Assembly (NCBI RefSeq): GCF_000424445.1
Contig: NZ_AUJX01000008.1
Coordinates: forward strand, 62,001 to 126,000
Reading direction: 5' to 3'
From: Oribacterium sp. NK2B42
GTDB lineage: Bacteria; Bacillota; Clostridia; Lachnospirales; Lachnospiraceae
DNA length: 64,000 nucleotides
Both the position numbers and the translations under genes were made by a program. Positions 26,523 through 34,012 of the stretch are shown here, in pieces (the first letter of the stretch is position 1; each line of letters begins with the position of its first letter). Under the pieces are notes generated by a model, which saw only the letters and a program-made list of their open reading frames with translations, did no database searches and had not been told where the DNA came from.

Positions 26523-28751
26523 ATGAAGATTAAGGTTTTAAGTGACGAAACTATCAACCAGATTGCAGCAGGTGAAGTTATAGAGCGGCCTTTAAGCGTT
26601 GTTAAGGAGCTTTTGGAAAATGCCATCGATGCGGGTTCCACCTCGGTTACCGTGGAAGTCCGGGACGGAGGCATCGCCATGATACGAATAACCGATAATG
26701 GCGGCGGTATCGACAAGGATGATGTAAGGAATGCGTTTCTGAGACATGCAACCTCAAAGATAAGGGAGGCCAGGGATCTTGAGAATATTCAGACCCTTGG
26801 TTTCAGAGGCGAGGCCCTGGCATCCATAGCAAGTGTTTCGAGAGTTGAACTCATAAGTAAGACTCCCGGGGCACTCATGGCCTCACACTATGAGATAGAA
26901 GGCGGAGTGGAGAAGGACTTTTCCGAGATAGGAGCTCCTAACGGCACAACTTTTATAGTCCGGGACATTTTCAAAAATGTTCCCGCCAGAAGAAAGTTTC
27001 TGAAGAGTCCGCAGACGGAAGCTGCCCGTATTCAGGATATCCTGGAGAAGGAGGCATTGGCACACCCCGAAGTGGCGTTCCGATATATTCAGGATGGCCG
27101 TCAGAGGCTGGCGACTCTTGGCAACGGTTCACTTCTGGATGTGATTTATTCCATTTACGGCCGTGATGTGACGAATCAGCTTATCACTGTAAATCGCCAA
27201 TATCAAAGATCACAGCTTACGGGACTTCCTGCGGTAACGGTCAGGGGTTTCATAGGAAAGCCTGTGATCACAAGAGCAAACCGCAATTTTGAAATATATT
27301 TTGTAAACTCGAGATTCGTGAAGAATCCTATGGTTACGAAGGCCATCGAGGATGGATATCATGCTTTCCTTATGCAGCATAAGTTTCCGTTTACCGTTCT
27401 CATGGTAGATGTGAATCCGGAAATAGTGGATGTTAATGTTCATCCCCAGAAGCTGGAGGTGAGATTTTCGGATGGCATGCTCATATACAATTCCATCGTG
27501 GATTCTGTACAGAATGCCCTCAGGGAAACAGAGCTTATACTTAATACGGATCTGGAGAACTTCGGAAGAGATGAGAATACCTCAAAGAAAGCGGACCTTG
27601 ACCCTCATGTGGAGATAGAAGAAAAGGAAAAGACCCTGCCTCATGTGGAACCCTTCGAGAAAAACCGTAAGGAAGAAACAAACCGGCAGTATGAGGAAGC
27701 CCTGAGACCGGAGATACATCCGGAGGCGGTACCGAAGTCGGATATATATCTGAACGGGAAAAATGCTGCCGGCACAGGTGTGAGTGAAAAAAACAGCTGG
27801 TCCGTTAATGCGGTTGGATACAGTCAGTATCGCAGGGACTATGCAGCAAAGCACAGCAGCGAAGGTATCGGGAGTTCATCAGTAGATGCGAAAGTGGCAG
27901 AACCTAAATCCGGATTCGGACTTTCGGATTTTAAGAAGGCGGCAGATGAGGCAGAGAAGAACTATAACCGGGAGAACATTCTAAACGGAAGTTCTGAAGA
28001 GCCTGATGCTTACAGCATTGAGAAATCAGAAAGTAAAACTCTTTCCGATGCACCGGATAACTCCGAACCGGCAGGTGAAGCATCAGAAACCGGTAATGGA
28101 TCCGAAAAGGTGCTGATGACGAAACCTCAGCAGGAAACATTATTCTCGGAAAAGTTCCTGAGTGAAAAAGCAAAGCTTCAGCACAGGATCATAGGACAGG
28201 TGTTTGAGACCTACTGGCTGATAGAGTATGGCGACAAGCTTTATATCATTGATCAGCACGCAGCTCACGAAAAGGTGAATTTTGAGAGAATGATGAAGCG
28301 CCTGAAGGAGCGTAAACCGGCAAGCCAGTATCTAAATCCGCCGATTCTAGTGACACTTACCCCGGAAGAGGCAGTGCTTCTCAATGAATATGAGGAATAC
28401 TTCCGGAATCTGGGATTCGAGATCAGTGACCTTGGAGGCAGGGATTTCAGCATTTCCGCAGTTCCGACGGACCTTCCGGAAATAGGAAAGAAGGAGCTTC
28501 TTCTTGAGATGCTTGATGGTTTAAGTGACGAAACCGGCATGACAACACCGGATTCCATATATTATAAGATTGCCTCCATGTCCTGCAAGGCGGCAGTTAA
28601 GGGCAATAATAAACTTAGTCTGATGGAGGCGGATACCCTTATTTCAGAGCTTCTGGAGCTGGAAAATCCTTATGCCTGTCCCCACGGACGCCCTACCATC
28701 ATTTCCATGTCAAAATATGAGCTGGAAAAGAAATTTAAACGTATCGTTTAA
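26523..28751 (+). CDS. mutL: DNA mismatch repair protein MutL
   Basis: ATPase that couples MutS to strand incision. 742 residues. GHKL ATPase motifs ELLENAIDAGS, ITDNGGGI and GFRGEALASI are in the first ~110 residues; a polar linker (about 335-535) separates this from a C-terminal dimerisation domain holding IIDQHAAHEKVNFE, the metal-binding endonuclease motif of MutL proteins in bacteria lacking MutH. Its linker is long and acidic. Upstream mutS and downstream miaA form the conserved block. A weak GGCAGGAC site precedes the ATG. Confidence 0.97.
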   Translation: MKIKVLSDETINQIAAGEVIERPLSVVKELLENAIDAGSTSVTVEVRDGGIAMIRITDNGGGIDKDDVRNAFLRHATSKIREARDLENIQTLGFRGEALASIASVSRVELISKTPGALMASHYEIEGGVEKDFSEIGAPNGTTFIVRDIFKNVPARRKFLKSPQTEAARIQDILEKEALAHPEVAFRYIQDGRQRLATLGNGSLLDVIYSIYGRDVTNQLITVNRQYQRSQLTGLPAVTVRGFIGKPVITRANRNFEIYFVNSRFVKNPMVTKAIEDGYHAFLMQHKFPFTVLMVDVNPEIVDVNVHPQKLEVRFSDGMLIYNSIVDSVQNALRETELILNTDLENFGRDENTSKKADLDPHVEIEEKEKTLPHVEPFEKNRKEETNRQYEEALRPEIHPEAVPKSDIYLNGKNAAGTGVSEKNSWSVNAVGYSQYRRDYAAKHSSEGIGSSSVDAKVAEPKSGFGLSDFKKAADEAEKNYNRENILNGSSEEPDAYSIEKSESKTLSDAPDNSEPAGEASETGNGSEKVLMTKPQQETLFSEKFLSEKAKLQHRIIGQVFETYWLIEYGDKLYIIDQHAAHEKVNFERMMKRLKERKPASQYLNPPILVTLTPEEAVLLNEYEEYFRNLGFEISDLGGRDFSISAVPTDLPEIGKKELLLEMLDGLSDETGMTTPDSIYYKIASMSCKAAVKGNNKLSLMEADTLISELLELENPYACPHGRPTIISMSKYELEKKFKRIV

Positions 28752-28835
28752 CAGTTTTATATATGTCATAAGACTATCTGACTTCGGAACATTAATCCGT
28801 AGACGGAGGGGGCGTGACATCGGAAGGTATTAAGT

Positions 28836-29837
28836 TTGAAAAAAATTGATTTAACAAAGAAGCCTCTTATCATTATCGCGGGGCCTACAGCTGTGGGGAA
28901 AACGTCAACATCAGTTGCTCTGGCCAAAGCCCTTGACGGTGAGATAGTCTCGGCGGATTCTGTTCAGGTATACAGAAAACTTGATATAGGCAGTGCAAAG
29001 GTTACAAAAGAGGAGATGGAGGGCGTGCCTCATCATCTTATAGACATTATCGACGTGACAGAGGATTATGATGTAAGCCTCTTTCAGAAGATGGCATCTG
29101 AAGCTATAGAAGGCATATATGAGAGAGGACATGTGCCGATCCTTGCAGGGGGTACCGGTTTTTATATCCAAGGGCTCCTTTATGGTATAGACTTCACCGA
29201 AGAGGATGAGGTTACCCATAAGGAAGTAAGGGACAGACTGGAGGCTATGGCAAAGGAGCCTGGCGGCCCTGAAGCTATGTATAAGAAGCTTTCGGAAGTG
29301 GATCCCAAATCTCTTGAAAAGATTCATGAGCACAACCTTCGCCGTGTCATAAGAGCTCTTGAATTCTATGAGCTTCACGGTTCTCCGATTTCAGCCCATA
29401 ATGAGGAAGAGCGGGAGAAACAGGCCATATATAATCCGGCATTTTTTGTACTTACGGATGACAGAGAGGCTCTGTATGAACGCATTAACAAACGTGTAGA
29501 CCTGATGATGGAACAGGGACTTATAGATGAAGCCAGGTGGCTTTACGATCTTCATCTTCCCAAGGAAAGGACCTCCATGAAGGGCATCGGCTACCGTGAG
29601 CTTATTGCTGCCTTTGAGGCCATTGATAAAGGAAATCTTGCGGCATCGGAAAAAAGTGCTATAATCGTTCAGGCTGTCGAGAAGATAAAGCAGGATTCAA
29701 GGAATTATGCTAAAAGACAGATCACATGGTTCAAAAGAGAACGCAATGTGAATTTTGTAAATATAAAGGATTTTGATTATGAGAAGGACAGGATTACAGA
29801 ATGGATAACAGAGAAATGTTTGAGTCTCTTGGGATAG
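28836..29837 (+). CDS. miaA: tRNA dimethylallyltransferase
   Basis: Transfers dimethylallyl from DMAPP to A37 of tRNAs, giving the substrate of MiaB. 333 residues. P-loop GPTAVGKTSTS at about residues 16-26, SADSVQVYR and GGTGFYIQGLLYG, and the C-terminal YAKRQITWFKRE are family marks. The start is TTG 28836 with GGAAGGT upstream; the next ATGs are within the conserved domain. Its 3' end overlaps the next gene by 37 bp in another frame, so they are probably one transcript. Confidence 0.96.
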   Translation: MKKIDLTKKPLIIIAGPTAVGKTSTSVALAKALDGEIVSADSVQVYRKLDIGSAKVTKEEMEGVPHHLIDIIDVTEDYDVSLFQKMASEAIEGIYERGHVPILAGGTGFYIQGLLYGIDFTEEDEVTHKEVRDRLEAMAKEPGGPEAMYKKLSEVDPKSLEKIHEHNLRRVIRALEFYELHGSPISAHNEEEREKQAIYNPAFFVLTDDREALYERINKRVDLMMEQGLIDEARWLYDLHLPKERTSMKGIGYRELIAAFEAIDKGNLAASEKSAIIVQAVEKIKQDSRNYAKRQITWFKRERNVNFVNIKDFDYEKDRITEWITEKCLSLLG

Positions 29838-31090
29838 CAGCGGAGATTTATGATTTCTGCGAGACAGAGCTCCGTACACTTAAGGACAGATTTCAGGAGA
29901 TAGATGACATTGCCGAGTACAATCAGCTTAAGGTTATCAAGGCAATGCAGGATGCCCAGGTTTCTGAGGCTCACCTCTACGGAACCACAGGCTACGGCTA
30001 TGATGACATCGGCCGTGATACCCTGGAAAAGGTTTATGCCAATCTTTTCGACACGGAGGATGCGCTTGTCCGTTCACAGATCGTTTGCGGTACACATGCA
30101 CTTTCCACAGCGCTTTATGCTAATACAAGACCGGGAGATGAAATTCTTTGCCCTGCAGGAAAACCCTATGACACTTTGGAGGAGATCATCGGCATCAGAC
30201 CTTCAGTGGGAAGTCTTCAGGAGTACGGCGTTAGCTACCGCCAGGTGGATCTTCTTCCGGGTTCGGAATTTGATTATGAAGGCATTAAGGCTGCAATAAA
30301 TGAAAAGACAAAGCTTGTGGAGATACAGAGATCAAAAGGGTATGCCACAAGAGATACATTCTCACCGGAGAAGATCGGTGAGCTTATAAGGTTTATAAAG
30401 GGAATCAAGCCGGACGTTATCTGTATGGTGGATAATTGTTACGGTGAGTTTGTGACAAAGGAGGAGCCTTCGACCTTTGGAGCAGATATGGTTGTGGGTT
30501 CACTTATCAAGAATCCGGGCGGCGGACTTGCTCCTATCGGAGGCTATATAGCCGGAACAAAGGAGTGTATCGAAAGATGCGCGGTTCGTCTCACAACTCC
30601 GGGACTTGGAAAGGAAGTAGGACCGTCTCTTGACGTTAACAAGAGCTTCTATCAGGGACTTTTCCTGGCGCCTGCAATAACGGCAGCAGCTGAAAAGGGA
30701 GCGATCTTTGCGGCTAAGGTATTTGAGAAGCTTGGCTTTGTCTGTCACCCCACTGCTGACAGCGCGAGATATGACATCATACAGGCTATTACACTTGGTT
30801 CCGAGGAGGCTGTTGTTGCCTTTTGTCAGGGAATACAGGCAGCAGCCCCTGTAAACAGCTTCGTAACACCGTATCCCGACGATATGCCGGGTTATGACAG
30901 TAAGGTCATCATGGCAGCAGGTGCTTTCGTTCAGGGCAGTTCTATTGAGCTTTCTGCAGATGGTCCCATTAAGCCGCCGTTTAATGTTTATTTCCAGGGC
31001 GGTCTCACCTGGTACCATGCAAAGCTCGGCATCATGATGGCAATACAGAAGATGTATGAGAAAGGACTTATCATCATTTCGAAGAAATGA
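29801..31090 (+). CDS. PLP-dependent lyase, aluminium-resistance/methionine gamma-lyase family
   Basis: Fold-type I PLP enzyme of 429 residues, close to COG4100 (cystathionine beta-lyase-like, 'aluminium resistance' proteins). EAHLYGTTGYGYDDIGRDTL and CGTHALSTALYA near the N-terminus, VDNCYGEF, and the PLP Lys region VVGSLIKNPGGGLAPIGGYI fit that group. The exact reaction is not known for most members. In many Firmicutes it follows miaA, as here. It starts inside the miaA 3' end. It is followed by an unusual multi-hairpin intergenic region. Confidence 0.88.
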   Translation: MDNREMFESLGIAAEIYDFCETELRTLKDRFQEIDDIAEYNQLKVIKAMQDAQVSEAHLYGTTGYGYDDIGRDTLEKVYANLFDTEDALVRSQIVCGTHALSTALYANTRPGDEILCPAGKPYDTLEEIIGIRPSVGSLQEYGVSYRQVDLLPGSEFDYEGIKAAINEKTKLVEIQRSKGYATRDTFSPEKIGELIRFIKGIKPDVICMVDNCYGEFVTKEEPSTFGADMVVGSLIKNPGGGLAPIGGYIAGTKECIERCAVRLTTPGLGKEVGPSLDVNKSFYQGLFLAPAITAAAEKGAIFAAKVFEKLGFVCHPTADSARYDIIQAITLGSEEAVVAFCQGIQAAAPVNSFVTPYPDDMPGYDSKVIMAAGAFVQGSSIELSADGPIKPPFNVYFQGGLTWYHAKLGIMMAIQKMYEKGLIIISKK

Positions 31091-31099
31091 TGATGCCGC

Positions 31100-31254
31100 C
31101 CAGCCGGCGAGGCTGGTTTCGGCGAAAGCCGAAATCAAACGAAAATGCCCGGCGCGACTTGTGCCAGATTCTGAAGGAATCTGGCATGCAGCGTCAGCCC
31201 TCGCGAAGCGAATTCAAATGGGCTGACGTTCCCAACGAAGCGCCATCTAATGGC
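31100..31254 (+). repeat. Array of five hairpins between the PLP lyase gene and radC
   Basis: Five stems in tandem: CCAGCC/GGCTGG (31100-31116); TTTCGGC-GAAA-GCCGAAA (31117-31134, GNRA loop); TGCCAGATTC/GAATCTGGCA (31162-31186, 10 bp); CGTCAGCCC/GGGCTGACG (31192-31228) with TCGC-GAA-GCGA nested inside; and GCCAT/ATGGC (31242-31254) followed by TTTTC. It is more GC-rich than its neighbours. It could be a structured RNA, a transcript-end element, or a dispersed palindromic repeat. Confidence 0.6.
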
Positions 31255-31343
31255 ATTTTCTCCTTGTAATATTTACGCTTTAAACGCTTTATGTTACAAT
31301 AATCAACCGTGGGCTCCTGCTTCTCTTTGGGACAGGAGAAAAA

Positions 31344-32045
31344 ATGAATTTAAAAACAACAAAGCTTACACAGGATGAGATGCCATATGAAAAGTGCATC
31401 AAAAACGGTCCGGAGGCCTTAAGCGACGCTGAGCTTCTGGCTGTGCTCCTACGTACCGGAACACAGGGATCTTCAGTACTGGAGGTTTCCCAAAAGGTTC
31501 TGGATATGAACCCTCTATATGACGGTCTCGTTGGAATGATGCATTTTGGTGCCGAAGAGTACATGAAGATCAATGGCATCGGGAAGGTGAAGGCTATCCA
31601 GCTGAGTGTTATCGGCGAAATAGCCCGCCGAATCTGGAATCGTAAGAAGCGTATAAGACATATGCGTTTTACGGATTCGAAACAGGTGGCGGATTATTAC
31701 ATGGAGGATCTCAGATACCTGGACCACGAAGTTGTTCGTGTGCTGTATCTGGATCATCAGATGCAATTGATCAAGGATGAATTGCTTTCCGCAGGTACAA
31801 GCTGCAATTCCGCAATATCGGGAAGAGAGATATTTATTTCGGCCCTTAAGCTTAGCGCGTCATGTCTTATTGTGGTACACAATCACCCGAGCGGCAATCC
31901 GGAACCTTCCGGGGATGACATTCGATTTACAAAGGAGCTGTGTGAAGCCGGGAAAGTTATCGGCATTGGACTCATTGATCATGTTGTGATAGGGGACAAT
32001 GTCTATTTCAGTTTCAGCGAACAGGGATTAATCAGTGGAAAATAA
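31344..32045 (+). CDS. radC: RadC family JAB1/MPN-domain protein
   Basis: 233 residues. An N-terminal helix-hairpin-helix-like region (MKINGIGKVKAIQLSVIGEI) and a C-terminal metalloprotein domain with HNHPSGNPEPSGDD, the JAMM-type metal motif of RadC. The name is historical; a direct repair role is not established. A ribosome site GACAGGAG precedes ATG 31344. Its end overlaps mreC by 11 bp, in the position where radC-mreB-mreC is common in Firmicutes, but mreB is missing. Confidence 0.94.
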   Translation: MNLKTTKLTQDEMPYEKCIKNGPEALSDAELLAVLLRTGTQGSSVLEVSQKVLDMNPLYDGLVGMMHFGAEEYMKINGIGKVKAIQLSVIGEIARRIWNRKKRIRHMRFTDSKQVADYYMEDLRYLDHEVVRVLYLDHQMQLIKDELLSAGTSCNSAISGREIFISALKLSASCLIVVHNHPSGNPEPSGDDIRFTKELCEAGKVIGIGLIDHVVIGDNVYFSFSEQGLISGK

Positions 32046-33393
32046 GAAAAGCAAGTATATATTCATAGTTCTTTCTGTGATGTGCATAATGATGATAGTG
32101 CTTTCTTCCGTAAAGGACGGCATCATGAATCCTATACGTAACACTATAGGATATGTACTGGTTCCTTTTCAGAAGGGAGTCAATACCCTCGGATTCGGAA
32201 TATATGAGAATCTGAAGGAACATCGCACGCTGGAGGAAGTGCTTGAAGAAAACAAAAAGCTGAATGAGAAGATAGGTATTCTGGTTGAACAGAACAATCG
32301 TCTTACTCAGGACAGCGGAGAGCTTCAGAGATTAAGAGAGCTGTATGATCTTGACCGGGACTATATGCAGTATGAAAAGATTGCTGCAAGAGTCATAGCA
32401 AAGGACTCGGAAAACTGGTTTCAGATTTTTCGTATAGATAAAGGATCTCAGGATGGCATAAGGGTTGACCAGAATGTCATGGCTAACGGAGGTCTCATAG
32501 GTATAGTGACTGACGTGGGTCTTAATTATGCTACGGTTCGTTCCATAATCGATGACGAGTCAAGAGTTTCTGCCATGGGTATAAAGGCCAGTGATACCTG
32601 TATAGTAGCCGGAGACCTGACCTTGTATGAAAAGGGACGCCTCAAAATTACGGATATGAAGAAGGATGCTTCCATACAGGATGGTGACCGTATAGTCACC
32701 TCTTCAATCTCCGCAAAGTTCATGCCTGGGATCCTTATCGGATATGCGGTTGATGTAAAAGAAGATGAAAAGAGGCTTATGAAAGACGGTTATCTGATCC
32801 CGGCTGCGGATTTTAACGATCTTTCAGAAGTTTTGGTTATAAAAGAAGTTAAGAGTGACAGCTTCCTGGATGAGAACAATGGAGAAGCGGCCCTGAACAG
32901 AACCAAAGACAAAACAAATTCCGGAGATACTTTGCCGGAGACAGCCAATGTTGCCCCGGGTGCCAATGTCAAGTCCTCCTGGGCGGGCATGGAAGGTCTT
33001 ACACCACTTAGTGAGGTGGTGGAAAATCATTCTGCCGACACAGCGGATGACTATATCATTACCGCAAAGGATATAAGCGATGTACCTAGTGTTACCATAG
33101 GTTCCGCTGAATCTGAAGATGACGATGGTGAGGGAAACCGGGAAAACAGAGCTTCCCGTACTTCGGCGCATGAAGATGATGCAGGGGACGAAGGTGCTTC
33201 ACAGAGCAGTAACCCGGGCAGGCAGGAAGAGAGTGAGGAAGAAAACCGGGAAACCGAAACTACCTCTTCGCCTGAAACAGACAGAAGGACTGAACAGGTT
33301 TCTCAGGAAAGAAACAACGAAGAGGAAACTGTCAGGGAAACAGCAGCTGAAGAGGATTCGTCAGAAGAATTAATCGAAGAAAATCCGGGTTAA
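32035..33393 (+). CDS. mreC: Rod shape-determining protein MreC with acidic tail
   Basis: Bitopic protein of the cell-elongation complex, 452 residues. A single hydrophobic segment (about residues 7-25), a coiled coil (EEVLEENKKLNEKIG to about 100) and the extracytoplasmic beta domain (VIAKDSENWFQIFRIDKGS; NGGLIGIVTDVG; IIDDESRVSAM; LMKDGYLIPAADFNDL) match MreC. From about residue 285 a Glu/Asp/Ser/Thr-rich tail of about 170 residues follows, which is outside the usual ~280-residue protein. The start is GTG 32035. mreD follows 9 bp downstream. Confidence 0.92.
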   Translation: MENKKSKYIFIVLSVMCIMMIVLSSVKDGIMNPIRNTIGYVLVPFQKGVNTLGFGIYENLKEHRTLEEVLEENKKLNEKIGILVEQNNRLTQDSGELQRLRELYDLDRDYMQYEKIAARVIAKDSENWFQIFRIDKGSQDGIRVDQNVMANGGLIGIVTDVGLNYATVRSIIDDESRVSAMGIKASDTCIVAGDLTLYEKGRLKITDMKKDASIQDGDRIVTSSISAKFMPGILIGYAVDVKEDEKRLMKDGYLIPAADFNDLSEVLVIKEVKSDSFLDENNGEAALNRTKDKTNSGDTLPETANVAPGANVKSSWAGMEGLTPLSEVVENHSADTADDYIITAKDISDVPSVTIGSAESEDDDGEGNRENRASRTSAHEDDAGDEGASQSSNPGRQEESEEENRETETTSSPETDRRTEQVSQERNNEEETVRETAAEEDSSEELIEENPG

Positions 33394-33402
33394 CCAAATA
33401 TA

Positions 33403-33939
33403 ATGAAAAAAATATTCAAAAAGACTTCGTTAAAAAAGAGCACAAAGAACAGATTAAGGATCCTTTCGTATGTGATATCACTGGTACTGGCATTTCTCAT
33501 TCAGACCAGTGTTATGCCGCTGATTCCTTTTCTTTCTGCGTCTCCGAATTTACTTTTGATCCTTACATTTTCAATAGGTTTCATCCATGGCAGTCTGCCG
33601 GGCATGATCTATGGTCTCGGAGCAGGACTCCTCATGGATATGTTCTATTCCGGTGCCTTTGGCTTTTACAGCCTGATATTTATTTTCATCGGATATATAA
33701 ACGGGTTGTTCAACAATGTTTATTATGAAGAATACATAACTCTTCCTATGATCATGTGTGTCATCAATGAGTTTATATACCATGCGTATATATATATTTT
33801 CCGTTTCCTGATCCGCCTTAAACTGGATCTTCCGTACTATCTGATGCATGTAGTGCTTCCGGCAGTTGTTTTTTCATTGCTTGCTACATTGATCCTTTAC
33901 AGGTTTGTATTTACGGCAACGGAAAAGATAGATAGATAG
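33403..33939 (+). CDS. mreD: Rod shape-determining protein MreD
   Basis: Polytopic membrane protein of the elongation complex, 178 residues, with about five hydrophobic helices after a basic N-terminus. PLIPFLSASPNLLLILTFSI and GSLPGMIYGLGAGLLMDMF fit MreD. It lies between mreC and the PBP2 gene, the normal order. Sequence conservation in this family is low, so the call rests heavily on context. Confidence 0.9.
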   Translation: MKKIFKKTSLKKSTKNRLRILSYVISLVLAFLIQTSVMPLIPFLSASPNLLLILTFSIGFIHGSLPGMIYGLGAGLLMDMFYSGAFGFYSLIFIFIGYINGLFNNVYYEEYITLPMIMCVINEFIYHAYIYIFRFLIRLKLDLPYYLMHVVLPAVVFSLLATLILYRFVFTATEKIDR

Positions 33940-33955
33940 CCAATTGGATGTGCAT

Positions 33956-34004
33956 CTGTATGTCGGAAATAAACGGCGAAAAAAGTGCGTTTACAGATGA
34001 GGAG
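33956..34004 (+). repeat. Leader repeat upstream of the PBP2 gene
   Basis: Begins CTGTATGTC, contains ATAAACGGCGAAAAA with a short hairpin (TAAACG 33970-33975 / CGTTTA 33988-33993) and ends at the ribosome site GAGGAG. A near copy, gap-free in alignment, lies at 42309-42355 before aroB. Confidence 0.6.
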
Positions 34005-34012
34005 CATATACA

